Below, piece after piece: positions 51,701 to 61,556 of a DNA stretch of 64,000 bases (its first letter is position 1; each line of letters begins with the position of its first letter). Position numbers and translations under genes: made by a program. The stretch covers positions 124,001-188,000 of the forward strand of contig NZ_JAINFL010000013.1 in assembly GCF_022458895.1 (NCBI RefSeq). Reading direction: 5' to 3'. The DNA comes from Roseihalotalea indica (lineage in GTDB: Bacteria; Bacteroidota; Bacteroidia; Cytophagales; Cyclobacteriaceae). Below the pieces are notes generated by a model that searched no databases, had not been told where the DNA came from, and saw only the letters and a program-made list of their open reading frames with translations.

Positions 51701-53164
51701 ATGAAGACAATGAAAAAATTATTCAATATAAAAATAAGCAGCCTGTCCCTTTTGCTAGCAACCCTTTGGTTTACCGCTTGTGATGATTTCCTGAAGGAAG
51801 ACCCCCAGGACCGGATTGCCCAGGACCGATTTTATCAAACGGCAGAAGACGCTGAGGCAGCCGTAAACTCCATTTATGCCAATTTAGGTTCAACCTCTTC
51901 CGGGCCGGAAGGGGTGTATCATAGTACTACCTGGATTGCCGCCGGGCTGGCTTCCGATAATCTGAAGAATATGCAGCAGGGCGCCCTGGCTAACGATCAG
52001 TTAGGCACCTTTTCCTGGAATGCCGAAAATTCCAGTATCCTAACTATCTGGCGCATTCACTACAAAACCATCAATCTGGCCAACATTGCCATAGAACGAA
52101 TTCCAGCCATTGAGATGGACGAAACCTTGAGAAGTCGTCTGGTAAATGAAGCAAAGTTTCTCCGAGGGCTGATGTACTTCAATCTGGTAAGAATGTACGG
52201 CAAGGTTCCGCTACTCATCAGTGAAGCCACTACCTTGAATCCGGAAGTAGCCGAGGTCGGGGCGGTTTACTCGCAGATTACCCGTGATCTTCAGGATGCA
52301 GAAGCCCTACCGGAGGACGGTGATATTCAGGAAGGCCGGGCCACCCGGGGAGCAGCCAAAGCGCTGTTAGCCAAGGTATACCTGACCCAGGAAGATTACG
52401 AAAATGCATCAGCCAAAGCACTGGAGGTTATTCAATCGGGAAAATACGATCTGTGGGCAGATTTTTCGGAAGTGTTTAAGCATACCAGCCGAAATGGTAA
52501 GGAGGCTCTCTTTTCCGTGGGGTTTGGCGATGGGGGAGGAGCGATTTCGTTCTGGGAATTCGGACAGTTCAACGTACGGCTCTTGCCTCGCGAACTGACC
52601 CAATCCAGAGCGATAGTGACCAACACCCAGGGCTGGCAGGTAGCCACGGAGGATTTATACAATGCTTTTTCCGAAGACGATGCCCGGAAAGCGGTAACCT
52701 TTATGACCGAATTTCTGGACGATGATGGCAATGTAGTGGAGTTAAGCGAGTACTATATTCAAAAATACTGGGATGAAGAAGCCGAACCCAATGCCGGTGA
52801 TTCCAAGCAGGACTTTCCCGTAATCCGTTATCCGGATGTGCTGCTTACCTATGCTGAGGCTCAAGCGGAATTGGGGAATTTTGCGGAAGCCAACACCTAC
52901 CTGAATATGGTGAAAAACCGGGCCAACCTACCGGCTGTGTCCATTAACAATAATGCCGAGTTTAAGGAAGAAGTATTAGCAGAACGAAGGAAGGAATTTG
53001 TGGGAGAAGGACAGCGATTCTTCGATCTGGTAAGAACCGAAACATTGGAAGAGAAGGTAATGGAGGCAAAAGATATTCAGGTAAATCCGATCTATTACTT
53101 GTTTCCTATTCCTCAGCGGGAAAGAGATGTGAACACCAATTTACCGCAAAATCCGGGCTATTAA
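51701..53164 (+). CDS. susD: SusD-family glycan-binding lipoprotein
   Basis: 487 residues with lipobox FTAC (about residue 27) and then CDDFLKEDPQDRI, the usual SusD opening. TPR-like helices follow (AEAAVNSIYANLG, RIHYKTINLANIAIERI, EAKFLRGLMYFNLVRMYGKVPL) and the family C-terminus ADFPVIRYPDVLL-like (DFPVIRYPDVLLTYAEAQAEL, RRKEFVGEGQRFFDLVR, YLFPIPQRE). It caps the SusC barrel and delivers oligosaccharide. It starts 20 bp after susC. Confidence 0.92.
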   Translation: MKTMKKLFNIKISSLSLLLATLWFTACDDFLKEDPQDRIAQDRFYQTAEDAEAAVNSIYANLGSTSSGPEGVYHSTTWIAAGLASDNLKNMQQGALANDQLGTFSWNAENSSILTIWRIHYKTINLANIAIERIPAIEMDETLRSRLVNEAKFLRGLMYFNLVRMYGKVPLLISEATTLNPEVAEVGAVYSQITRDLQDAEALPEDGDIQEGRATRGAAKALLAKVYLTQEDYENASAKALEVIQSGKYDLWADFSEVFKHTSRNGKEALFSVGFGDGGGAISFWEFGQFNVRLLPRELTQSRAIVTNTQGWQVATEDLYNAFSEDDARKAVTFMTEFLDDDGNVVELSEYYIQKYWDEEAEPNAGDSKQDFPVIRYPDVLLTYAEAQAELGNFAEANTYLNMVKNRANLPAVSINNNAEFKEEVLAERRKEFVGEGQRFFDLVRTETLEEKVMEAKDIQVNPIYYLFPIPQRERDVNTNLPQNPGY

Positions 53165-53299
53165 GTATTACTGACAACCGGTGGTCATCACTCTGGTCAA
53201 AGCCTATTCTCGCTGGATTTACTTCCCGGGAATATGCTTTGCTTGGGCTATTCTCAGTCCTCATCATTTTCTCAAAACATATCAATTTTTAGTCTTTTG

Positions 53300-55942
53300 A
53301 TGATAAAGTTTTTCAGTTCCGCCAGCTTCACGCGCTTGTTACCTCATCTATTGAGAAATACGATAATGGGGATTTTAGGAGTATTTTGGTTTAGCATAAC
53401 AAGTGTGAGTGCTCAACAAGCCTACTTCATTGATGGCTACCACGGTGGAATATACGGGCATTTCCCTCGCTGGCAGACCCAGTTTATGGTAGATCAACTG
53501 GAAGATCACCCGGATTGGAAGGTCAATCTGGAAATAGAACCCGAAACCTGGGATTCAGTCAAGGTCTACGACCCGGAAGCATATCAACGGTTCAAGGAGG
53601 CGTTGAATGATCCTGCGATTGCCGAAAGAATTGAGTTCGTTAATCCGGGGTATGGACAGTCTTATTTATACAACATCTCGGGCGAAAGCCTGATTCGGCA
53701 ATTTGAGTACGGTATCCGTAAGATCAATGAGCACTTCCCTTCGGCTCAATTTACGACCTATTCTACGGAAGAGCCCTGCTTTACCAGTGCATTGCCGCAG
53801 GTGCTTAACTCGTTCGGCTTCCAGTACGCTTCGCTGAAAAACCCTAACACCTGCTGGGGGGGCTATACGCGCGGGTATGGCAATGGGCCAATCGATTGGA
53901 TAGGTCCGGATGGCACCGCAATTACGACGATTCCCCGCTATGCGGCGGAGCAATTGGAGGGTAGCTCCACCTGGCAGACGACCGCCTGGGCTAATTCGGA
54001 AGACTACATTCAGGCCTGTCTGGAAGCGGGCATTAAAGATCCCATCGGTATGTGTTTGCAGGATGCTGGCTGGGATGGCGGTCCGTGGCTGGGCATTGCC
54101 AAGCGTACTTATCAGCCTTCGGAATACACAACCTGGCGAGACTATTTTGAAGATATAGCCCCTGAAGCTACTCAGGCCTGGAACTTTAGCCAGGAGGATA
54201 TTCAGGTAAGCCTGATGTGGGGATCGCAGGTATTACAAAAGCTAGCCCAGCAGGTACGGGTAGCGGAGAACAAAATCGTGATGGCCGAAAAGCTGGCGGC
54301 TTTGTCATCCTTTTACCGTCCTATGTCCTGGCCTACCGCATCACTGGATGAAGCCTGGAGAACATTACTACTCGCCCAGCACCACGACTGCTGGATTGTG
54401 CCATACAACGGCAGAGTGAACGATACCTGGGCTGATAAGGTGGTTGTCTGGACCGACACTACCAATCAAACCAGTGACCGTGTGATGCAGCAGGCAGCGG
54501 AAAATCTGGCGAGCTCACAATCTGCTGAAGATAAGCAGCACGTTCGGGTGTTTAACACATTGCTGGCCCCGCGAAGTGAGATAGCATCCGTAACTATACC
54601 GGACGGGTGGGGAAACGCTGACGTATCGATAGCTGATCAAAATGGTAAGCCCGTGGTTTCGCAGGTGATTAATCTTCCGGGTGAAAATAAACAAGAACTG
54701 CTTTTTTTGGCGGAAGTACCTTCAACCGGTTATGCTACATACTCCTTGAAAAAGGCTAAACCCGCATCGGCTTCAGGAGCAACCATTCGGGTAGAAAACA
54801 ATGGTATTCATGTGCTTGAAACCGATCTGTATAAAATCACCATTGACCCCCGGCAGGGTGGGAGCATAAAAAGCTTGATTGCTAAAAAGATGGATGACCG
54901 GGAGTTTGTTGATCAAAATAATGAGCGTCACTTTAATGAGATTAGAGGCTTCTTCTTTGAAAAAGAGCAGTTCTACTCCAGCGCAGATCAGGCTGCTCGG
55001 ATAAAGATTCTGGAGAATGGTCCATTGATGGTTCGTTTGCAAATAGAGGGAAAGATTGATGTGCATCCCTATTCCCAAATAATCACTCTACGGCAGGGTG
55101 ACAAAAAAATTGATTTTGATCTAACCATTGACTGGCAGGGAAATCCGGGAATTGGTCATTATTCACAAGCTGAAAATTACGAAGCTACCGATCTAAACAA
55201 AGCGTTTTACAACGATCAATACAAGTTACTTACTCTGTTTCCCTTAAATCTGGAGTCGCAGAAAGTCTACAAAAATGCGCCTTTTGATGTAACAGAGAGC
55301 CAGTTAGATAATACCTTTTTCAACCGCTGGGATAGCATAAAGCACAATATCGTGGTCAATTGGGTGGATGTAACCAATAGAGCAGACCAGTACGGACTAG
55401 CCCTTTTCACAGATCATACCACCAGTTACACTCACGGAACCAATCACCCTCTGGGACTAAACCTTCAGTATTCCGGCAAGGGGTTGTGGGGCAGGGATTA
55501 CAAAATCACCGGGCCTTCTCAAGTTCATTACGCCATCGTTCCCCATCAGGGAACCTGGAAAGATGCCGGTATATGGACCGAAAGCACAAAATGGAACGAA
55601 CCGCTGTACACTACGCTAATGGATTCGCCTTCATCACAAGATCAAAGATCACTCATTGAAACCAGCGGTCAGGGATGGGAGGTAACCACCATGCTAGCCG
55701 ATGACCGTGACCTAACCATCCGGCTGTTCAATGCCGAAGCGAGCGATAAAGCCCAGAAAATTACGATTGATGGCCGAGTACAAACTGCCGAGCTGGTAGC
55801 TTTGAATGGTCAGGTAATTGAGAACTTGGAAATACAAAAGCAGGGAGATAGTCAAAGTACCATTTCACTAGCGATACCCCACTTCGGCATTCGGACAATT
55901 CGACTTGGGCTGGAAGCTGTTGACCACGATAGTCAGGAATGA
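53300..55942 (+). CDS. Glycoside hydrolase family 38-like enzyme
   Basis: 880 residues from ATG 53300; ATG 53234 and ATG 53366 are also in frame, and signal cleavage is predicted after SVSA just before QQAYF. The N-terminal domain resembles the GH38 catalytic barrel (EIEPETWDSV, then a helical stretch, LLAQHHDCWIVPYNG matching the QHHD motif), and the C-terminal part (from about 430) the GH38 beta domains. The usual HSHWDPGW and DPFGHS-type motifs are altered (DGYHGGIYGHFP, STEEPCFTS), so substrate and nucleophile may differ. Probably periplasmic alpha-mannosidase-like activity on imported oligosaccharides. Confidence 0.72.
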   Translation: MIKFFSSASFTRLLPHLLRNTIMGILGVFWFSITSVSAQQAYFIDGYHGGIYGHFPRWQTQFMVDQLEDHPDWKVNLEIEPETWDSVKVYDPEAYQRFKEALNDPAIAERIEFVNPGYGQSYLYNISGESLIRQFEYGIRKINEHFPSAQFTTYSTEEPCFTSALPQVLNSFGFQYASLKNPNTCWGGYTRGYGNGPIDWIGPDGTAITTIPRYAAEQLEGSSTWQTTAWANSEDYIQACLEAGIKDPIGMCLQDAGWDGGPWLGIAKRTYQPSEYTTWRDYFEDIAPEATQAWNFSQEDIQVSLMWGSQVLQKLAQQVRVAENKIVMAEKLAALSSFYRPMSWPTASLDEAWRTLLLAQHHDCWIVPYNGRVNDTWADKVVVWTDTTNQTSDRVMQQAAENLASSQSAEDKQHVRVFNTLLAPRSEIASVTIPDGWGNADVSIADQNGKPVVSQVINLPGENKQELLFLAEVPSTGYATYSLKKAKPASASGATIRVENNGIHVLETDLYKITIDPRQGGSIKSLIAKKMDDREFVDQNNERHFNEIRGFFFEKEQFYSSADQAARIKILENGPLMVRLQIEGKIDVHPYSQIITLRQGDKKIDFDLTIDWQGNPGIGHYSQAENYEATDLNKAFYNDQYKLLTLFPLNLESQKVYKNAPFDVTESQLDNTFFNRWDSIKHNIVVNWVDVTNRADQYGLALFTDHTTSYTHGTNHPLGLNLQYSGKGLWGRDYKITGPSQVHYAIVPHQGTWKDAGIWTESTKWNEPLYTTLMDSPSSQDQRSLIETSGQGWEVTTMLADDRDLTIRLFNAEASDKAQKITIDGRVQTAELVALNGQVIENLEIQKQGDSQSTISLAIPHFGIRTIRLGLEAVDHDSQE

Positions 55943-56071
55943 CAGAATCATGAGCTCAGAAAAGGAGCTCGCTGAAAACTAAACGTCGCCTGAATGGACT
56001 TTCTGATGCTGATAATGACAGTATGAATCCAGAACAGAAATGAAGCTTACAATGAAAAAGAATAGTCGGTG

Positions 56072-58432
56072 ATGATCATCAATCTAATCAAGACAACATT
56101 GAAAATAGATTTAACATATAGCTTATTGGTATTAGCCTTTACCTGGTTGCCAGGTATGCATGCTGATGCCCAGGATAGCGATGAAGCCTGGGTGGCAGAA
56201 CCGGCGCAGTATGTCAATCCGTTTATCGGGGCCAGCACCAGTACCGATGCCGCAGGAGTTTATCATGGGCTGGGCAAAACCTTTCCGGGAGCTACGACGC
56301 CTTACGGATTAGTGCAGGTGAGTCCAAATACCATTACGGGGGGCGACAATGGCTCGGGGTATAGTTACGAGCATACCAGTATCGAGGGCTTTGCTTTCAC
56401 ACAAATGAGCGGCATCGGATGGTTTGGTGATATGGGCAATTTTCTGGTAATGCCCACCACCGGCGAGCTGAAAACGGCCGCCGGGTCTGCTGAAGACCCC
56501 TCTACCGGCTACCGGTCCAATTACGACAAAGATAGTGAAGAGGCCGCCGCCGGTTACTATAGGGTGATGCTTACGGAAAGCAATATCAAAGCAGAAATGA
56601 CAGCGGCACCGCATAGTGGAATGCTGAAATTTACTTTTCCGAAAGATAACACGTCCCGTGTTCAAATTGACTTGGCCCGACGAGTGGGGGGAACCTCTAC
56701 CACCCAATATGTGGAAGTAGTGGATGATCAGACGATTCGTGGGTGGATGAAATGTACTCCCGAAGGCGGCGGCTGGGGCAACGGTGACGGACATGCCGAC
56801 TACACCGTTTACTTTTACGCAAAATTCAACAGGAAATTTGACCGGCACGGAGTGTGGGAGGCGGATATTCCCGATGACTGGAGTAGAAAAAGAGAAGATG
56901 TTGAAAGCGATCGGTATCAACAGAGAATAGCCGATGCTGAAGTTAAGGAAGTAGTTAATAAAGCAGAAGGAAAACATTTGGGCTTTTTCGCTGAATATGA
57001 AACCCAGGAGGGCGAGGAAATTCTGGTGAAGGCCGGGATTTCATTTGTCAGCATGGAGGGAGCTGAGAATAATCTTCAATCGGAAATTACGGGTTGGGAT
57101 TTTCAGCAATTGAAAGCACAGGCCTGGGAATCATGGAACAAGGCTTTATCCAAAGTTAAAATTGCCGGGGGAACCGAAGAGGAGAAAACGGTATTTTATA
57201 CGGCGCTCTACCATACTATGATTGACCCTCGGGAATTTGAAGATGTGGATGGAAACTATACGGGCGGAGACGGAAAAGCGTATCAGTCTGATACCTTCAC
57301 CAAACGCACGGTATTCAGTGGGTGGGACGTATTCCGAAGTCAGTTTCCCTTACAAACCATTATCAATCCGGAGCTGGCCAATGATATGATCAATTCCCTG
57401 GTCACGCTGGCCGAGCAAAGCGATAAAGACTATCTGGAGCGGTGGGAGCTGCTTAATGCCTATAGCGGATGTATGTTAGGTAATCCGGCAGTTTCGGTCA
57501 TCGCCGATGCTTATACCAAAGGCATCAGGGGTTTTGACACCGAGCAGGCCTTGCAGTATATGGTTAATACCGGGGAAAAGTTTGGCAATGGTGAGCAGGG
57601 CTATACCAGCGACCCTTTAGGGCTCTCCAAAACCCTGGAATATGCTTATACGGAATGGTGCACCGCCACGATGGCCGAACAAATGGGGCAGGATGATGTC
57701 GCTGATACTTTCTTTAAACGCTCGAAGAGTTATCAGAATATCTTTGACGATTCAGTTTCCTGGTTTCGTCCTCGCCGGGAGGACGGCTCCTTCGAGCCCT
57801 GGCCGGAAGAAGGACGATTGCTGGAGTGGTACGGTAGCGTGGAAAGCAATGCTTACCAACAAGGCTGGTTTGTTCCCCACGATATACCGGGCATGGTAAA
57901 GCTGATGGGCGGTAAGGAAAAGGTAAAAGAAGACCTAATCCGGTTTTTTGAGAAAGCTCCGAAAAACCTGATGTGGAATAATTATTATAATCACGCCAAC
58001 GAGCCAGTGCACCACGTACCCTATTTGTTCAATTATGTTGATGCCCCCTGGCTCACGCAGAAGTGGACTCGCCTGATTTGCCAGCGAGGGTACAAGAACA
58101 GCGTGGATGGGCTGGTGGGTAATGAAGATGTAGGGCAGATGTCGGCCTGGTACGTATTATCGGCATCGGGACTGTATCAGGTTTGCCCCGGAGATAATCG
58201 CATAGATATCACCAGTCCGGTTTTCAATCAGATTGAATTCCAACTGGATCCGAATTATGCCAGTGGAAAGGCATTCACCATAAAAACCCACAATAACAGC
58301 CCGGAAAATATTTATATCCAAGAGGTTAGGCTGAACGGAAAAACTCATGATACTCCCTATCTGGATTTTAGCCAGATTGCCAAGGGAGGAGAACTGGAAC
58401 TTTTTATGGGAAATCAACCCAAAATTAACTAA
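56072..58432 (+). CDS. GH92 alpha-mannosidase
   Basis: 786 residues from ATG 56072 (GTG 56069 also possible), with a signal peptide ending DADAQ-like (HADAQD). GH92 motifs: YVNPFIGA near the start, FPGATTPYGLVQ, SGYSYEH, GGTEEEKTVFYTALYHT, DGKAYQSDTFTKRTVFSGWDVFRSQFP (split here by description: FSGWDVFRSQFP at about 412) and GLVGNEDVGQMSAWYV with the conserved acidic residues that act as base with calcium. The family removes alpha-1,2/1,3/1,4-linked mannose. It works with the GH38-like enzyme to release mannose for the downstream kinase and porters. Confidence 0.92.
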   Translation: MIINLIKTTLKIDLTYSLLVLAFTWLPGMHADAQDSDEAWVAEPAQYVNPFIGASTSTDAAGVYHGLGKTFPGATTPYGLVQVSPNTITGGDNGSGYSYEHTSIEGFAFTQMSGIGWFGDMGNFLVMPTTGELKTAAGSAEDPSTGYRSNYDKDSEEAAAGYYRVMLTESNIKAEMTAAPHSGMLKFTFPKDNTSRVQIDLARRVGGTSTTQYVEVVDDQTIRGWMKCTPEGGGWGNGDGHADYTVYFYAKFNRKFDRHGVWEADIPDDWSRKREDVESDRYQQRIADAEVKEVVNKAEGKHLGFFAEYETQEGEEILVKAGISFVSMEGAENNLQSEITGWDFQQLKAQAWESWNKALSKVKIAGGTEEEKTVFYTALYHTMIDPREFEDVDGNYTGGDGKAYQSDTFTKRTVFSGWDVFRSQFPLQTIINPELANDMINSLVTLAEQSDKDYLERWELLNAYSGCMLGNPAVSVIADAYTKGIRGFDTEQALQYMVNTGEKFGNGEQGYTSDPLGLSKTLEYAYTEWCTATMAEQMGQDDVADTFFKRSKSYQNIFDDSVSWFRPRREDGSFEPWPEEGRLLEWYGSVESNAYQQGWFVPHDIPGMVKLMGGKEKVKEDLIRFFEKAPKNLMWNNYYNHANEPVHHVPYLFNYVDAPWLTQKWTRLICQRGYKNSVDGLVGNEDVGQMSAWYVLSASGLYQVCPGDNRIDITSPVFNQIEFQLDPNYASGKAFTIKTHNNSPENIYIQEVRLNGKTHDTPYLDFSQIAKGGELELFMGNQPKIN

Positions 58433-58829
58433 AAGGCGAAAGGATAGCATAACATGTAGGGAGACGCGTATAAGTGGCAATGACTTTCTCTGGGCTGTCG
58501 CTTTCCAAAGCAAAGTTGACGAGAATTAAAACGTTTGGTATACTATTCCAAAATACACAATATAAAAGTGTTAGTGTTTAAGTAAGGTAGAGCGGTATTA
58601 GAGGAAATCCTTTTTGCTGACCGAAGCACTTTCATGAGCTAACGCAGTTCTTATTAATTACCCACCAGGAAGTCTTATTGAGAAAAGCACTCAGTATCCA
58701 GTCTGAGTTGTGTTTGTTGAAGGGCTAGTGTATTTCAAAAAGCAATACTACTTCTATTATGGCTGCACTGATTCGCGGGTAGCCGTTGCGGTATTCAAAC
58801 CTTGAGATTAAATAAAAATGAGTAATTTA
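58433..58829. other. Intergenic DNA, no gene seen
   Basis: About 400 bp between the GH92 gene and the ROK operator. The frames are short, and I recognise no RNA structure or dyad. It probably separates two transcription units of the locus. Confidence 0.5.
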
Positions 58830-58845
58830 GCTAAACCGATTTATA
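58830..58845 (+). promoter_or_regulatory. Candidate LacI-family operator before the ROK kinase gene
   Basis: GCTAAACCGATTTATA shares its first 14 bases exactly with the operator before susC (48474-48487). The right arm is less symmetric here. It lies about 100 bp before ATG 58938, so the kinase-porter-LacI-porter unit may be controlled by the same repressor as susC. Confidence 0.58.
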
Positions 58846-58937
58846 GATAGTGTGGCATACAGATTTTATAATACTAAAGAGAAACTACACTTGTGATAAA
58901 ATGAATAGCTGTCAATTATTATTTACTAAAGCCTATA

Positions 58938-60062
58938 ATGGATATTTATAATGATGAAAGGGTAGTGATGACCCTGGATGCCGGTGGCACAAATTTCGTG
59001 TTTTCTGCCTTGCAAGGAGGGAAAGAAATAGTAGAACCTTTTGTATTGCCTTCAAACTCACATGATCTACATCAATGTTTAAATACTGTTATTGAAGGCT
59101 TTACATCGGTGAAAACCAGCCTGGAGACAGAGCCAGTGGCTATCAGCTTCGCTTTTCCCGGACCGGCCGATTATAAGAAGGGGATTATCGGTGATTTACC
59201 CAATTTTCCCTCCTTCAGAGGAGGCGTTGCTTTAGGGCCGATGCTGGAAAACGTATTTAATTTGCCCACTTTTATTAACAATGATGGCGATCTGTTTACC
59301 TATGGTGAGGCCGTGGCTGGTATACTTCCGGAGGTTAACAAAAAACTAAGTGAGTGCGGTGTAAAGAGGGAATACAAAAACTTATTTGGAATTACCCTAG
59401 GTACTGGGTTTGGAGGCGGAATGGTAGTTAATAATAGTTTGTGTGAAGGGGATAATTCAGCCTCCGGTGAAATCTGGCTTACCAGAAATTTTCTTCATCC
59501 TCACCAGATAGCAGAAGAAGGGGTCAGTATCCGAGCCATTAAAAGTGTTTACAAAACAGAAACCGGAACTAGCAGCGACCTCTCACCGAAAGATATCTAT
59601 GAAATAGCTATTGGTCAGAAAGAAGGCGATAGACAAGCTGCGCTGAAGGCCTATTCAGATATGGCATTGGTACTGGCAGAATCCCTGGCCCATGCCATGA
59701 CGCTGGTAGATGGCCTCATTGTCATAGGGGGAGGTATTGCCGGAGCAGCCAGTATTATCGTATCTAAAGTGATAGAGCATCTTAATGGAAGTATTGAGAT
59801 GTGGGCCGGAGAGAAGGTATCACGTTTAGTATCGGAGGTTTTTAATGTAGATGATCCATCTTCCTGGGAAGCTTTTGTTGACGACAGTGAAACTGAAATT
59901 TTTATACCTTTTACCGATAAGAAAATAAGCTATCGTCGGGGAAAAAGAATAGCTTTGGGGCTATCCAGACTGGGAACTAACAAGGCAGTTGCCATTGGTG
60001 CTTATGCCTATGCGCTCAATCAGCTGGATAAAGATAAACAGATGCACTTCGAGGAAATTTAA
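58938..60062 (+). CDS. ROK-family sugar kinase
   Basis: 374 residues. The ATP-binding phosphate loop TLDAGGTN (about 12-19), FINNDGDLF (about 112-120, catalytic Asp), GITLGTGFGGGMV (about 151-163) and GLIVIGGGIAGA (about 256-267) fit the ROK group. The zinc-binding cysteine signature of many ROK proteins is not obvious. With mannosidases upstream and sugar porters downstream, mannose or fructose phosphorylation is likely, though the specificity cannot be read. An insertion of about 50 residues (SIEMWAGEKVSRLV ... KISYRRGKRI) before the C-terminal helix is unusual. Confidence 0.85.
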   Translation: MDIYNDERVVMTLDAGGTNFVFSALQGGKEIVEPFVLPSNSHDLHQCLNTVIEGFTSVKTSLETEPVAISFAFPGPADYKKGIIGDLPNFPSFRGGVALGPMLENVFNLPTFINNDGDLFTYGEAVAGILPEVNKKLSECGVKREYKNLFGITLGTGFGGGMVVNNSLCEGDNSASGEIWLTRNFLHPHQIAEEGVSIRAIKSVYKTETGTSSDLSPKDIYEIAIGQKEGDRQAALKAYSDMALVLAESLAHAMTLVDGLIVIGGGIAGAASIIVSKVIEHLNGSIEMWAGEKVSRLVSEVFNVDDPSSWEAFVDDSETEIFIPFTDKKISYRRGKRIALGLSRLGTNKAVAIGAYAYALNQLDKDKQMHFEEI

Positions 60063-60122
60063 TTTATACACTGAAGAACCTAGAATTACTATAAAAACGC
60101 AAAAGCGTATCATCTCAATTTT

Positions 60123-61478
60123 ATGAAAAATAAGCTTTTTTACTTTGCTGTAACTGTCTCAATGGCTGGCTTTCTGTTTGGTTTTGACACCGTAGTGATA
60201 TCAGGAGCCAACCTACCTATCAAAGAACTTTGGAATACTTCGGAGTGGTTTCATGGCACCTTTATCATGTCAATGGCCCTGTGGGGTACCGTTATCGGAG
60301 CCCTGCTGGCCGGGTATCCTACCGAAAGATTAGGTAGAAAAAAGACCTTGATCTGGATAGGCGGATTGTTTTTCATATCAGCTGTCGGTTCGGCACTGGC
60401 ACCCGACCCTTATTCTTTTTCGTTTTTCCGCTTTATTGGCGGTCTGGGAGTGGGGGCTTCTTCTATTGCGGCACCCACCTACATTTCTGAAATTTCAACG
60501 GCCAAAAACCGGGGAAGACTCGGAGTGCTGTATCAATTTAACCTGGTATTTGGCATTCTGATCGCCTACATTTCTAATTACTTACTAGATGGAGTAGGAG
60601 GAGAGCAGGACTGGAGATGGATGATGGGAGTAGAAGCTATCCCAGCTTTACTTTATACGATTCTGGTGCTAGGTGTGCCTAAGAGTCCTCGATGGTTGTT
60701 ACTGCAAAAGAATGACCCTGACGAAGCCCTCCGGGTGCTCAAGCTTACGGCGACCGATGAAGATGCTCGGGCGATGTTACGGTCCATTCAGGAAGATCAG
60801 AGTAAATCGCAGACTGAGCCAACCAGTATTTTTTCCGGAAAGTACTCGCTGCCCTTATTACTAGCTTTTCTAATTGCTTTCTTCAATCAGCTGTCGGGCA
60901 TTAACTTCATTTTATACTACGCACCTGAAATTCTGGAGAAGGCAGGTTTTGCAGCATCTGATTCTCTTCTGAGCTCAATTTCCATTGGTGTTGTCAATCT
61001 GCTGTTTACGTTCGTAGGAATGTATCTGATTGACCGGGCCGGGCGAAAACAACTGATGTACATAGGCTCGGTGGGCTATATCATTAGTTTGCTGATGGTG
61101 GCCTATGGTTTTTATTCAGATGCCTCTTCTACGTTTAAGCTCGTGTTTATCTTGATGTTCATTGCCTCACATGCCGTTGGGCAGGGCACGGTAATATGGG
61201 TTTTTATATCTGAGATATTTCCCAATAAAGTTCGGGCTTTTGGACAGGCCTGGGGCTGTGGTACTCACTGGGTGTTTGCAGCAATCATCACCCTGCTGGG
61301 AGCCGTACTGATCAATAGTTTTGAACCTTGGATGGTATTCAGCTTCTTTGCGTTTTTCATGGTACTTCAATTGCTATTCACCGCGTTTTTGATGCCCGAA
61401 ACCAAGGGTGTGTCTTTAGAAGCGTTGCACGAGCAACTCGTAAAGCATAAGAGCAAGGACAAAGCCAACCATGCCTGA
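60123..61478 (+). CDS. MFS sugar porter (first copy)
   Basis: 451 residues, 12 membrane segments. Sugar porter signatures: GFLFGFDTVVISGA (TM1), PTERLGRKKTL (loop 2-3, G-R-K), PKSPRWLL (after TM6), FFNQLSGINFILYYAPEI (TM7), DRAGRKQL (loop 8-9) and PETKGVSLE at the C-terminus. A proton-linked hexose symporter of the inner membrane is expected. It is 61 bp after the ROK kinase gene and is followed by the LacI gene. It is closely related to the second porter at 62622-63959 over its full length. Confidence 0.9.
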   Translation: MKNKLFYFAVTVSMAGFLFGFDTVVISGANLPIKELWNTSEWFHGTFIMSMALWGTVIGALLAGYPTERLGRKKTLIWIGGLFFISAVGSALAPDPYSFSFFRFIGGLGVGASSIAAPTYISEISTAKNRGRLGVLYQFNLVFGILIAYISNYLLDGVGGEQDWRWMMGVEAIPALLYTILVLGVPKSPRWLLLQKNDPDEALRVLKLTATDEDARAMLRSIQEDQSKSQTEPTSIFSGKYSLPLLLAFLIAFFNQLSGINFILYYAPEILEKAGFAASDSLLSSISIGVVNLLFTFVGMYLIDRAGRKQLMYIGSVGYIISLLMVAYGFYSDASSTFKLVFILMFIASHAVGQGTVIWVFISEIFPNKVRAFGQAWGCGTHWVFAAIITLLGAVLINSFEPWMVFSFFAFFMVLQLLFTAFLMPETKGVSLEALHEQLVKHKSKDKANHA

Positions 61479-61556
61479 AAAGCTGGATAAAAAGCTGTAT
61501 TAAAGCGGTTCGGCAATTAATTCTGAACTATGTTAGTTATCCTAACCAAGTAACCA

